IMG/VR virus record: IMGVR_UViG_3300008262_000188
Coordinates: 1-64,000 of that record
DNA length: 64,000 nt
DNA from: a virus
Reading direction: 5' to 3' (one strand)
This document shows positions 16,281 to 24,520 of the stretch, piece after piece. Within the stretch, counting starts at the first letter, position 1, and the number at the start of each line of letters is the position of its first letter. Below the pieces are notes generated by a model, which was given only the letters and a program-made list of their open reading frames with translations, ran no database searches and had not been told where the DNA came from. Made by a program: the position numbers and the translations under genes.

Positions 16281-16698
16281 AATCCTCCTCTTTAATATTA
16301 GTTTGAATAACTGTTAATGTTTCTACAGTTTCTTGATGGGTGGTGCTTTCTAGACTTACGTTCGACTTACTTCCATATTTTAAATCAACAACCGCCTGAG
16401 CTCCAACATAAGCTGCTATTATTATAGATAAAATTTCAATTGTTTTAGAAAAAATAGTAACAAATCCTGTAAAAAATTCAGGAGTTCCTTGAGGAATTAA
16501 AAATAATATACCTATGCTTGCAAAATAAAAAAACGCAAGAATAATAACCGAAGTCATTACTATATAAAATTTTTTTGACTCCATGTGATTTATAGATTTT
16601 AATCTTTCTATTTCGCATTCAGGAGTATTAGGCGGAGCTTTCGTTGAGCTCAAAAACGATAATCCAGTTGTTATAGCATTTTTAAGATTAAACAACAT
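16267..16698 (-). CDS. Holin-like membrane protein
   Basis: 143 residues with two hydrophobic segments, about 44-68 and 84-105, separated by a short loop, and a charged C-terminal tail ending KEEDYELK. The order spanin-holin-endolysin in one leftward operon supports a holin role: forming membrane lesions that release the endolysin. The N-terminal ~40 residues are cytoplasmic-looking. Sequence alone does not prove function, since holins are defined by behaviour. Confidence 0.6.
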   Translation of the reverse strand: MLFNLKNAITTGLSFLSSTKAPPNTPECEIERLKSINHMESKKFYIVMTSVIILAFFYFASIGILFLIPQGTPEFFTGFVTIFSKTIEILSIIIAAYVGAQAVVDLKYGSKSNVSLESTTHQETVETLTVIQTNIKEEDYELK

Positions 16699-16701
16699 AT
16701 T

Positions 16702-17382
16702 TTAAAAAATTCCTTTCATTCTAAGATAAATTCCTCCAACAATCGCTCCAAGTAAAACAGCTATCGTTATATATAATTTATAAATCGTAACTTGTTTTTC
16801 TGCTACTTTTGTTTTTAGGTTGTGAAGCTCGTTAAGTAGCTCCGAATTATATTTTTGTTGCTTTGCTAATTCTGCGTCAATATCTTGAGCTAGTTTTTGA
16901 AGATTTGCTTTATCTTGTTCTAATTGCAGATTTATTTCTTTGTTTTTAATTAATTCATTCCATTCTTCTGAATTTTCTATTAATAATTTTGCATGTTTTA
17001 AAAATTCAGGAATAACCAAACGTACTATTTTTTGGTTTTGATTATCTACAGTTGTTGCTGTTATTATGCTAGTAGGTATTACGGACGATTTTTTAGCAGA
17101 GTTACTAGTAATTTTTGTTGAACTGTTAACAGTCTCAATTTTTTTTACATCTTCTGTTATAAGAGGAAGAATGTCGATTTGTTTTTTTGGAGCATAAGCC
17201 AACCGCTTAGCTTGTTCTGCATATTTTGCTGCAAAATCAATTCTAGCGTTTAAAATGCTACTGGAAGTAGCATAGACAGCTTGCGACAAAGCTTCGCTGC
17301 GTTTTTCTGTATATATTGTGCATCCAGTTACTATTATTAAAAGTAACGTTAAAAGAGCTAATTTATGTAGCGAATGCCTCAT
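16702..17382 (-). CDS. Unimolecular spanin-like lipoprotein
   Basis: 226 residues with a lipoprotein signal (hydrophobic 7-19, lipobox IVTGC with C21), a long periplasmic region with a coiled coil at about 150-195 rich in Gln, Lys and Leu, and a C-terminal transmembrane segment at about 203-220 with a basic tail. An outer-membrane lipid anchor at one end and an inner-membrane anchor at the other is the layout of T1 gp11-type u-spanins, which fuse the two membranes at the last lysis step. It is longer than T1 gp11 (about 130). The host is therefore predicted to be Gram-negative. Confidence 0.65.
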   Translation of the reverse strand: MRHSLHKLALLTLLLIIVTGCTIYTEKRSEALSQAVYATSSSILNARIDFAAKYAEQAKRLAYAPKKQIDILPLITEDVKKIETVNSSTKITSNSAKKSSVIPTSIITATTVDNQNQKIVRLVIPEFLKHAKLLIENSEEWNELIKNKEINLQLEQDKANLQKLAQDIDAELAKQQKYNSELLNELHNLKTKVAEKQVTIYKLYITIAVLLGAIVGGIYLRMKGIF

Positions 17383-17429
17383 TATAAATACTACTTATGT
17401 TAAAGTTCGTATTTATAACTTTGGGCTGG

Positions 17430-17633
17430 TTATTGTAGTCCGGCTAACTCGAGATTTGTGTCTAAAAATTCTTGCAATTTATCTTCGTAAATTTCTATAA
17501 GAGCTTCTGCTGATTGTGTTTTTGTCCACATATTATAACGATATTTTTCTACAATTCCTGAAATGCCATCAGTAAGTTCGTCTAAAGGTGGTTTAGTTAA
17601 CAAAAAATAAGCTACTTCCTCAATAGTTGTCAT
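17430..17633 (-). CDS. Hypothetical protein (67 aa)
   Basis: Small acidic helical protein, MTTIEEVAYFLLTKPPLDEL..., unrecognised, between the lysis operon and the tmRNA gene. Its ATG lies 51 bases beyond the tmRNA 3' end. It could be read from the tmRNA transcript or from its own promoter; none is obvious. Confidence 0.5.
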   Translation of the reverse strand: MTTIEEVAYFLLTKPPLDELTDGISGIVEKYRYNMWTKTQSAEALIEIYEDKLQEFLDTNLELAGLQ

Positions 17634-17684
17634 AGGACTTGATTAACATTTGAATTATGAGTTTTTCAACAATTTTTATTTTAT

Positions 17685-18136
17685 TGGAGATGAGGGGAAT
17701 CGAACCCCTGTCCATATAACCTAAGCTAAAAGGTCTTCACACGTTTGGATACATTCAACATTTCAGCCACCTTACGGTGACAAAGACAAAAGGCTGCATG
17801 GTTGTATCAACCGATTTTTATGTCTGCCTGCACAAGTGAGAGGTCTTGTACTACCTCTGTATCAGTTTTTCTATGATCTCTAACAGTTCATCAAAACCTC
17901 TGCGTTTCAAAATAGATTTAGAGGATCCTCTATTAGGCTCTTAGGCTTCGAGAGCACAAGCTTCTTCAACGTCGATGAGAAACTCATCAGCGTTGTTGAA
18001 GATGTAATCAGCTTCAGCTAAGAGATCAGAAGTATTGTCTTCTGCGTTTAGTGTTCAATCGATTTTTAAAGAGGCCATCGATTAACCTCTACATGCGCTT
18101 TTAGTTTCAACTATATGTCGAAACCAGGGCACCCCC
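17685..18136 (-). ncRNA. ssrA: tmRNA (one-piece) with long tag reading frame
   Basis: The 5' end GGGGGUG (18136-18130) pairs with CAUCUCC (17692-17686) to close a 7-bp acceptor stem with A at 17685 as discriminator; CCA is not encoded. GGUUUCGAC near the 5' end and GGGGUUCGAUUCCCC at the 3' end are the standard tmRNA D- and T-arm features. An H-type pseudoknot before the tag (GAGG with CCUC, and AAUCGAU with AUCGAUU) matches PK1 of E. coli tmRNA. The resume codon GCA at 18045-18043 follows UAAAC, equivalent to UAGUC in E. coli. The frame runs 34 codons to UAA at 17943-17941 and begins AEDNTSDLLAEADY, ending VEEACALEA. Trans-translation with phage-supplied tmRNA is the expected role. Confidence 0.93.
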
Positions 18137-18269
18137 TTAAAATAATTTATCAAAGATCAAAAACCATCAAAACTTGCTTTTTTATTTAATATATAAATTT
18201 ATCATTTTTTCTAAATTTTTTGTTTCTTAACCATTTTATACTTTGAAATAAAATATTAAACATATAAAT

Positions 18270-19700
18270 TTAATTGATTCCTCGTTTGTAAAATTTCTTC
18301 CAAGCTACGGCATCGTTTTTATCGTTTAATAAAGGCTGGTTCTTAATGTTTAAACTCGTGTTAAGCAAAATAGGTATCTTCGTTTTATCATACCACTGCT
18401 TTAGTAAATTGTACAAGCCGGAGTGCTGCGATTTGTTTACGGTTTGCACTCTGGATGTACCGTCATAGTGCACAACGGAAGGGATTTCTGCAGGACGTTT
18501 GCATTTTGTTGCGTATTGCATATAAGGTGACGGAAAATTCATATCAAACCACTCGTTAGCATATTCCTCCAAAACGACAGGAGCAAATGGTCTGAACTTT
18601 TCCCGTTGTTTGATTTCATTGACTTTGTCTTTAATAAAAGGATCTCTTGGATCAGCTAATATGCTTCTGTTGCCCAATGCTCTTGGTCCAAATTCCGCTT
18701 TACCATTAGCTACCGCAGAAATACCTCTTGTATTAAGATCGTTTAAGATATTTTGAATCGGATAATCTCCTTCTATGTTATAACCCAAATATGGAGTATT
18801 CCATTCAACGTGCTTTTTATAATATGCAGCAGCAGCACCAAGACTGCTTCCTGCGTCCCCTGGGTTTGGCATAATCCAAATATCATCAAACAAATCCCAA
18901 AGCAACGTATTTGCAGAGCAGTTTAGAGCACATCCTCCCATAAACACCAATTTATTCTTTTTTGTAGTCTTTTTTAAGAAGTGCATGAGTTCCAATAAAC
19001 GTTGTTGATATGTTTTTTGAACTGCAGCTGCTATATCAAATTTAGTTTCTTCTGTTATTGGTATATTCCAATCCCAAATTCCTTTATGAAAATTATATTT
19101 TTGACTGTGTATATTAGGAAAATACTCGTTTACTTCTTTGTATAAAGTGTTTGGATTTCCATACGCAGCCATTCCCATTAATATATATTCCTCTTTGTTA
19201 GCTTCTAAGCCAATTAATTGCGTGAACGCGCTGTAAAACAATCCAAAACTAAAAGGATAATTTTGTTTGAAAATATTTTTTATAGACGTTCCTTCCCCAA
19301 TCCAGCCAGTAGTGGTGTTAAATTCTCCTATAGAATCAACAACAACTATTAGAGCATCATCAAATTTACTAGTGAAATAACCAGATGAAGCATGTGAATA
19401 ATGGTGTCCAAAATTAACGACAGGAACATTTTTTATTTGTGGGTTTCTTTGAAATGCAGATTTTTTACCTAAACCACCTCTTATGAGTAGTCGCAGTTGT
19501 TTTAATAGAGGCTTTTCATAATAAGCAATTACATCGGGCCGACCGTACTTTAAAGCTTCGTTAATTATAGCGTCATTTAAAAACCAGTCATTTTTTATTT
19601 TGCTGTACCGCTCAGAATGAGCAGCAAATAAAATATGTCCGTTTTCTATAACAGTTATTCCTGCATCGTGAGCAGCTTCGTTTATTCCAAAAATAATCAT
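18270..19700 (-). CDS. NodU/TobZ-type carbamoyltransferase
   Basis: 476 residues. The N-terminal YrdC-independent, ASKHA-type domain begins IIFGINEAAHDAGITVIENG and has GHHYSHASSGYF near 98-109, the His cluster that binds carbamoyl phosphate/metal. GGCALNCSAN near 257 and the C-terminal segments AEFGPRALGNRSILADPRDP and NTSLNIKNQPL are diagnostic of the NodU/CmcH family. Family members carbamoylate sugars or antibiotics from carbamoyl phosphate via carbamoyl-AMP. It is somewhat short at the C-terminus compared with 550-600-residue bacterial members. The target may be a surface sugar or modified base; this is open. Confidence 0.85.
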   Translation of the reverse strand: MIIFGINEAAHDAGITVIENGHILFAAHSERYSKIKNDWFLNDAIINEALKYGRPDVIAYYEKPLLKQLRLLIRGGLGKKSAFQRNPQIKNVPVVNFGHHYSHASSGYFTSKFDDALIVVVDSIGEFNTTTGWIGEGTSIKNIFKQNYPFSFGLFYSAFTQLIGLEANKEEYILMGMAAYGNPNTLYKEVNEYFPNIHSQKYNFHKGIWDWNIPITEETKFDIAAAVQKTYQQRLLELMHFLKKTTKKNKLVFMGGCALNCSANTLLWDLFDDIWIMPNPGDAGSSLGAAAAYYKKHVEWNTPYLGYNIEGDYPIQNILNDLNTRGISAVANGKAEFGPRALGNRSILADPRDPFIKDKVNEIKQREKFRPFAPVVLEEYANEWFDMNFPSPYMQYATKCKRPAEIPSVVHYDGTSRVQTVNKSQHSGLYNLLKQWYDKTKIPILLNTSLNIKNQPLLNDKNDAVAWKKFYKRGIN

Positions 19701-19789
19701 AAAGAATTAATAATTTTATTGTAATACATTTCAGCAATTATTTTTGCGGCTTTTTTACCTAAATGTTCGCCGTCTCTTTGCTTTTTCAT
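19697..19789 (-). CDS. Possible 30-aa upstream peptide of the carbamoyltransferase gene
   Basis: ATG 19789 to TGA 19697 overlaps the carbamoyltransferase ATG by four bases (ATGA). It reads MKKQRDGEHLGKKAAKIIAE and ends INSL. The flanking 19790-19905 holds another open stretch reading FAIPSRETFDYVMNEP without a start, so this area may be the ruin of an older gene. Coupling makes the peptide possible but not proven. Confidence 0.25.
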   Translation of the reverse strand: MKKQRDGEHLGKKAAKIIAEMYYNKIINSL

Positions 19790-19905
19790 TTTGTGGTTCG
19801 TTCATTACATAATCAAAAGTTTCTCGTGAAGGTATTGCAAAATTGCGAAACGCTAGCAATTTCACAAAACTACTTACTCGGCCATAATATGTAAAGCAAC
19901 CGTTT

Positions 19906-20376
19906 TTATTTTATATAAAACTGTAAAACGCCTTCATCTGCACTCTCCTTGTATAACATAGTTACTTCTTCGTTATATAAATTTACTTTTTCATCTAGTT
20001 TCAACAGGTCGTGTTGTAGGTTTTGGATTTCAGGAATTTGCATTTCAAATAAAAGCAAAATACGCCCTTCTTTAAATAATATTGTTTCTAAAAACGTATT
20101 AATATGTTCAGTAAAGCTAAATTTCCAATCAATTATTTGCGGCATTTCTCCAATTCCTTCCCAAAGACAACTGATTTCTCCAAAGTTTTCGATTGATACA
20201 AATATAGGCGTATCTAGCTCTTCAATTATCGTTTTTTGGTTCTTCTCTAACTTTTGTAAACGTGCAGTAAGTTCAGGATTTTTATTTTCTAACTCGTAAA
20301 CTTCTTGTTGAATTAAAGCTATTTTAGCAGTCAAATCAGCAAGTTGTTGTCTTTTTTGCAAAATATTTAATCCCAT
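19906..20376 (-). CDS. Coiled-coil protein (156 aa)
   Basis: Unrecognised. The first ~50 residues form a coiled coil (LQKRQQLADLTAKIALIQQE...), followed by a mixed region with Trp and Phe residues and a second helical pair at about 115-145. No membrane segment. Divergent from the 20436 gene with 59 bases between. Function unknown. Confidence 0.55.
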   Translation of the reverse strand: MGLNILQKRQQLADLTAKIALIQQEVYELENKNPELTARLQKLEKNQKTIIEELDTPIFVSIENFGEISCLWEGIGEMPQIIDWKFSFTEHINTFLETILFKEGRILLLFEMQIPEIQNLQHDLLKLDEKVNLYNEEVTMLYKESADEGVLQFYIK

Positions 20377-20418
20377 AAAGAGCCACTTTCACTTATATTA
20401 GAAAGCAAACAAAATCAA

Positions 20419-20426
20419 TATAAATA
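20419..20426 (+). promoter_or_regulatory. Late promoter TATAAATA
   Basis: A perfect match to the T4 late consensus, nine bases before the ATG at 20436. Confidence 0.6.
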
Positions 20427-20435
20427 AATATTGAT

Positions 20436-21005
20436 ATGTTACCTTTTATAGAAATTTTATTGTCCAATAGTACGCACCAAGAAGCTAAACTATACGGTCC
20501 GTCTGAAAAAGCGATAGCTCGGCCTGATACAGGAATAATAATTCAAAATCCAGGTGCGTATCATGTAATAAAGGATTGCGCTAGATTAGCAAACGGTTAT
20601 ATTCCGTTGTATGTATTCGAACATTACTTACAACCATTTGAAGCCCTTAAAGGTAAAGTCAAAATTGTAGAATTGCAACAAATTGTAGAAGCATCAGTAA
20701 ACGACGTATTTATGAGACATTTAGTCGTTGTGATGGTAAATAAAGCTATCACGTTATATCCGCAATACTCTCATCCCGACACAGTTGAAGTCGCTCCAGC
20801 TCAAGTTGCTTTAGAATTAGATTACACTCCATTTGACTCTACGCGAGAACGCAACTCCCCAACTGCTCCAGACCCATATGGAGTATACGGAATAACGGAT
20901 TCTGATGTAAAATATGAGTCCACTATACAACAAATTATTCACAAAAACACTACTCCAGAATACAGTTTAAATATTCTAATAAAAGCGTTTGACTGTAAAG
21001 TATAA
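20436..21005 (+). CDS. Late-expressed phage protein, probably structural (189 aa)
   Basis: Unrecognised 189-residue protein, MLPFIEILLSNSTHQEAKLY, rich in Pro and Tyr in its second half (DPYGVYGITDSDVKYES). It is the only gene in this window preceded by a perfect TATAAATA box, so late expression is likely, which suggests a virion or assembly component. It converges on the 21007 gene with one base between stops. Confidence 0.55.
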   Translation: MLPFIEILLSNSTHQEAKLYGPSEKAIARPDTGIIIQNPGAYHVIKDCARLANGYIPLYVFEHYLQPFEALKGKVKIVELQQIVEASVNDVFMRHLVVVMVNKAITLYPQYSHPDTVEVAPAQVALELDYTPFDSTRERNSPTAPDPYGVYGITDSDVKYESTIQQIIHKNTTPEYSLNILIKAFDCKV

Positions 21006-21006
21006 A

Positions 21007-21318
21007 CTAAAAAGTTTGTTGTTGATTCAATAAACAAATAGCTTTTTTTGTTTCAGCTATTGCTTTGGAATATATAGCAAGCTTTAGTTGCAGCTCTTCT
21101 TCATTTGAAATATAAAGCTCATCGTTTTTACTAAGCAATACTTTACGCTCGTTATTAAAATTTTGAATTATATAACCAAAATCGTCTCCTGAGTAAAGAT
21201 GATGCCAAATAGAAAAAACAAATAATATTTTACCGTAATTGTTTTCTATGTACTCATGAAGTTCATTTTTTGTAACAAAATTTGAAATTAGCATAAAATT
21301 ATTTCTTCTTCTTATCAC
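21007..21318 (-). CDS. Hypothetical protein (103 aa)
   Basis: Starts MIRRRNNFMLISNFVTKNEL and ends in a helical tail. Overlaps the exonuclease gene by 20 bases; a later ATG (MLISN, residue 9) would avoid most of the overlap and is a plausible true start. Unrecognised. Confidence 0.5.
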   Translation of the reverse strand: MIRRRNNFMLISNFVTKNELHEYIENNYGKILFVFSIWHHLYSGDDFGYIIQNFNNERKVLLSKNDELYISNEEELQLKLAIYSKAIAETKKAICLLNQQQTF

Positions 21319-22114
21319 TTTCTTTCATTCTGTCTTCAAATCTACTGTTTCTCATGTAATATTTTTTAAACGTAACTTTATCTGAGATTGTTTCAAAGTG
21401 TTTATCAAACATAAGTTTAAAGAAGTTTTCAACTAAATCTTTTAGCATTTCTACATCAGCCATTGCCTGATGCCAATTTCCAACGCTTCCTCTTAATGCT
21501 CCAATTAATGAAGAAAGACTATTTGAAATGTTAAGTCTTTGACCGCTTTTGTAGTACGTTTTTGTAATTTTATCTAAAATGTCTTTAGCTTTTTTTCTAG
21601 ATGTTTCGTTTTTGCTACTTTGTTCAATTGTAATAAGAGCTGGTACAAAAAATCTTCTTGAAAACGCTAACGTATCATAAACTGGAATATTTTGTAAATA
21701 ATCAATTCCATACATTTTGCATCTATGGTTAATCATTTTCATATCAAACGTAGCATTATGAGCAAGTAATATTGAAGAGCCCTTACAAAAAGCGACAAAT
21801 TCCTCTAAAGCGTTTTTTTCGGAACTGTCGGACGATGTGTTATGATAACCTGACATTGCTAACAATTCTTCTATAGTTTTATCTTTTTTTGTTTTTGGTA
21901 CAAAATTTTGCCTTTCATCTTCTATTTTTGTTTTAATTTCATCAGTAAGATGAATTTTTTTATAAAATTTTTCAGACCCTTTAATAGCAGCTATTTCAAC
22001 TATCTGTGAAGTTGCAGGATGCAATCCTGTAGTTTCTGTATCAAAATAACAAATTGCATTTAGATCTAACCCTTCAAAAGGGTTTTTTTTATTTAAATTA
22101 AAAGGACTAAACAT
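21299..22114 (-). CDS. DnaQ-like 3'-5' exonuclease (DEDD family)
   Basis: 271 residues with all three exonuclease motifs: DTETTG at 25-30 (Exo I), LLAHNATFDMKMINH near 117-131 (Exo II), and WHQAMADVEML near 218 (Exo III, the H-x4-D type). It can proofread or trim DNA or RNA from the 3' end; free-standing members also degrade small oligonucleotides. The insert at about 150-200 is larger than in compact DnaQ domains. A minus-strand AATAAATA box lies seven bases before the ATG. Confidence 0.82.
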   Translation of the reverse strand: MFSPFNLNKKNPFEGLDLNAICYFDTETTGLHPATSQIVEIAAIKGSEKFYKKIHLTDEIKTKIEDERQNFVPKTKKDKTIEELLAMSGYHNTSSDSSEKNALEEFVAFCKGSSILLAHNATFDMKMINHRCKMYGIDYLQNIPVYDTLAFSRRFFVPALITIEQSSKNETSRKKAKDILDKITKTYYKSGQRLNISNSLSSLIGALRGSVGNWHQAMADVEMLKDLVENFFKLMFDKHFETISDKVTFKKYYMRNSRFEDRMKESDKKKK

Positions 22115-22121
22115 GTTTAAC

Positions 22122-22129
22122 TATTTATT
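22122..22129 (-). promoter_or_regulatory. Late promoter-like AATAAATA
   Basis: Minus-strand box ending seven bases before the ATG at 22114; predicted leader of about two bases. Confidence 0.45.
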
Positions 22130-22155
22130 CCATTTAATAATTAAAACTAGATTGA

Positions 22156-22228
22156 GGGGGTATAGCTCAGTTGGTAGAGCGCCAGCTTTGCAAGCTGGAT
22201 GTCAGGGGTTCGAATCCCCTTGCCTCCA
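22156..22228 (+). tRNA. tRNA-Ala (TGC)
   Basis: Acceptor GGGGGTA pairs with TGCCTCC, anticodon loop TTTGCAA, T loop TTCGAAT, discriminator A. CCA is not encoded. It stands alone, 1.8 kb before the main array. Confidence 0.93.
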
Positions 22229-22240
22229 CTTTAATTAAAG

Positions 22241-22246
22241 TTGTCT
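22241..22246 (+). promoter_or_regulatory. TTGTCT -35-like box
   Basis: TTGTCT 33 bases before the ATG at 22274, directly after tRNA-Ala. Confidence 0.4.
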
Positions 22247-22273
22247 TTTGTTTTTTATTAACTAAATTAATTA

Positions 22274-23041
22274 ATGAGCACAAGTCAAAATCATCCTCTT
22301 GGAGAAACAACACTCGCAAATAATAAAAAAGCGTGGTCAACTCCAGGAAGCGACACCTTTAGAGGAGAAGGATGGAGCAATGCTTTTGGCGGAAGCGACT
22401 CTCAATGGTGGACTACAATATTTCCCAGAATTAGAAAATATATTAATTCACACTGCATTGTAGAAATAGCTTGTGGTTGGGGTAGGTGGTCTCGGTTTTT
22501 AAACAACACGTGCAACAAGTTCGTTGGCTATGACATTAACGATACAGGAATTAAGAATTGTGAGCAGCAATTCTATTTCGACATCTTAAATAAAAAAGCT
22601 TTCTTTTATTTAAATGACGGAAAAACATTAACTCATACCGAAGACAATTCGGTAGATTTTATATTTAGCTATGATTCGCTAGTTCACTCTCAATTGGATG
22701 TAATAGAAAGCTATATTAAAGAAGCAAAACGAACTCTAAAGCCCGGAGGAACCATGTTTTTACATCACAGCAATTTGCAAAATTGCAATACATCGAATAA
22801 CAAACACTGGAGATCTCCAGATGTAGGGTTTGAGTTAGTTAATAACTTAACTAAAGCCAACAATTTATCAATAATTAGTCAAGAGATGTTCTCTTATGAT
22901 ACAACAAACGACAGCAAGTCGTTACACGATTGTTTCACAGTAGTACGAAACTCTCCACAAGCAAATGAAACTATTTTTTTTAACTTAAATTATAACGACG
23001 AAATGACTAATTGCAAAAGAATAGCTCAAACATACAGCTAA
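22274..23041 (+). CDS. SAM-dependent methyltransferase
   Basis: 255 residues, class I methyltransferase fold. VEIACGWGRWSRFL at about 63-76 is motif I (SAM-binding glycine loop), DFIFSYDSLVHSQLD near 135 is motif IV region, and AKRTLKPGGTMFLHHSN near 160 is the post-IV/V strand. This is the type found in glycan and small-molecule methylation. It is followed after one base by a 90-residue fragment-like gene. The substrate may be a sugar, given the rest of the genome; not demonstrable. Confidence 0.75.
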   Translation: MSTSQNHPLGETTLANNKKAWSTPGSDTFRGEGWSNAFGGSDSQWWTTIFPRIRKYINSHCIVEIACGWGRWSRFLNNTCNKFVGYDINDTGIKNCEQQFYFDILNKKAFFYLNDGKTLTHTEDNSVDFIFSYDSLVHSQLDVIESYIKEAKRTLKPGGTMFLHHSNLQNCNTSNNKHWRSPDVGFELVNNLTKANNLSIISQEMFSYDTTNDSKSLHDCFTVVRNSPQANETIFFNLNYNDEMTNCKRIAQTYS

Positions 23042-23042
23042 A

Positions 23043-23315
23043 ATGAACAGCAATTTGCCGTGTTTAAATAAAACCTCGTGGAAAGGAGTACATAACGGAA
23101 ATTACGAATTTGACCATTTAATTGAAAAATCAGCACTAGCTGTTCATTTTTTAAGCATGGTTCTTACATTGGCTAAATGTAAATGGATAATAACTACAAC
23201 AACAAATGTTTCTTTGTGGATGGTACTTTATAGAGGAAACACAACAAATGTGCACCAGTGGACTGAAATTGAAAAGGATTCTGAAGGAAAATGGATATAC
23301 GGTTGGAATTGTTAG
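23043..23315 (+). CDS. Short protein, probably C-terminal remnant of a larger enzyme
   Basis: 90 residues, MNSNLPCLNKTSWKGVHNGN then AVHFLSMVLTLAKCKWIITT and LWMVLYRGNTTNVHQW. The last 50 residues have the look of the conserved C-terminus of a longer sugar-related protein (a strand ending in ..TNvSLW..lyRGN..NV), without the catalytic N-terminal part. I therefore suspect a truncated gene attached to the methyltransferase operon. Identity uncertain. Confidence 0.4.
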   Translation: MNSNLPCLNKTSWKGVHNGNYEFDHLIEKSALAVHFLSMVLTLAKCKWIITTTTNVSLWMVLYRGNTTNVHQWTEIEKDSEGKWIYGWNC

Positions 23316-23325
23316 AAGTCCTACC

Positions 23326-23877
23326 TTATAAAATTTTTGATAACTGATTAGTTAAAATTATTTTAATGTCATTTGTTGTACGATTTATAGAATCCAACTT
23401 AATTGATATTCCTCCGCTTTCTGTCCAAGCTTTAAGATACGGATCATAATCATCAATTAATATATTAGGCTGTCCACTTTCACTAATAGCCCACTTAGCT
23501 TTATTTTGAGTCAGTATTATTTCGCTTGGAGGATTTTTAACTAAATATTTTTTAATCCAGCGAATTTTTCCTTTTTTTGATGCTTCTATATCAATTTGAG
23601 CAGGCTTAGAGCATATTTTATAAAAAGGATCGAACCCCGACACGATTTCTACGATTTGTTGAGTTTTGTCTTCAAATTCGAGCAAATCAGCAAAAAATGA
23701 TTCTACTCCTCCGAAATTATTAAAAAAAGCTGAAGCACGCTTTTTGTCCTTCCAAATTGCTTTTGCGTTTAATATTTCATCTTGTGTGAGTTCCAAGTAA
23801 GTCTTATTAAACATTTCTAACGCAATTTTTCCATACAAATCAACAAGGACACCATCCATGTCTAAAAATATATTCAT
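23326..23877 (-). CDS. HAD-family 5'(3')-deoxyribonucleotidase-like phosphatase
   Basis: 183 residues. LDMDGVLVD at 5-13 is HAD motif I with nucleophile Asp and acid/base Asp; ILIDDYDPYLKAW near 139-151 is motif IV with paired Asp; a Lys-containing strand lies between (EIILTQNKAKWA). This arrangement matches phage NT5C-like deoxyribonucleotidases, which dephosphorylate nucleoside monophosphates. Monocistronic, leftward, before the tRNA array. Confidence 0.72.
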   Translation of the reverse strand: MNIFLDMDGVLVDLYGKIALEMFNKTYLELTQDEILNAKAIWKDKKRASAFFNNFGGVESFFADLLEFEDKTQQIVEIVSGFDPFYKICSKPAQIDIEASKKGKIRWIKKYLVKNPPSEIILTQNKAKWAISESGQPNILIDDYDPYLKAWTESGGISIKLDSINRTTNDIKIILTNQLSKIL

Positions 23878-24049
23878 GTGTTAACTATACTCCATTATCT
23901 ATAAAAGCCGACTGTTTATTATTTTACCGTAATTTAATTTATTTTTTGATTTTTTGTTGCCTTTATAGAGTAAATAACGGACAGTAGTCAAACAATAAAG
24001 CTAATTCAAAACTAGCAAACAATGATCTTTGAAAAGTACAACAAAAATT

Positions 24050-24124
24050 TGGCGAGTAGCTCAGTGGTAGAGCGGTCGGCTGTTAACCGATTGGTCGTAG
24101 GTTCGAATCCTACCTTGCCAGCCA
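24050..24124 (+). tRNA. tRNA-Asn (GTT)
   Basis: Acceptor TGGCGAG/CTTGCCA, anticodon loop CTGTTAA, T loop TTCGAAT, discriminator G, CCA encoded at 24122-24124. Confidence 0.93.
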
Positions 24125-24140
24125 CTTTAACATTGTTTTT

Positions 24141-24226
24141 GCTCGGATGGCGTAATGGCAGCCGCAACGGACTTAAAATCCGTTGGTCTAACGACCGTGA
24201 GGGTTCGAGTCCCTCTCCGAGTACCA
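24141..24226 (+). tRNA. tRNA-Leu (TAA)
   Basis: Class II tRNA: anticodon loop CTTAAAA, long variable arm, T loop TTCGAGT, acceptor GCTCGGA/TCCGAGT, CCA encoded. Confidence 0.92.
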
Positions 24227-24234
24227 CTTTCTAC

Positions 24235-24311
24235 GTTTCCATAGCTCAACTGGATAGAGCAACGCTCTTCTAAAGCGTAGGTTGCTGGTTCGATTCCAGC
24301 TGGGAACGCCA
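24235..24311 (+). tRNA. tRNA-Arg (TCT)
   Basis: Acceptor GTTTCCA/TGGGAAC, anticodon loop CTTCTAA, T loop TTCGATT, CCA encoded. Confidence 0.93.
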
Positions 24312-24320
24312 TTTTATAAT

Positions 24321-24393
<73 letters not shown>

Positions 24394-24401
24394 TTTTTTT
24401 T

Positions 24402-24496
24402 GCAAGGTTAGTATAACTGGATAGTACCGACAGACTTATAATCTGTGTGCCCTAGATGTGGGCCGAGCGTGGGTTCGATTCCCACACCTTGCACCA
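24402..24496 (+). tRNA. Class II tRNA with TAT anticodon (Ile by codon)
   Basis: Acceptor GCAAGGT/ACCTTGC, D stem GTAT/GTAC, anticodon stem ACAGA/TCTGT with loop CTTATAA (anticodon TAT, reads AUA), then a 22-base variable arm containing GCCC/GGGC, T loop TTCGATT, A73, CCA encoded. A long variable arm is normal for Leu, Ser and Tyr, not for Ile. Confidence 0.85.
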
Positions 24497-24520
24497 TTTT
24501 TAAACAAAACAATATTTTGC

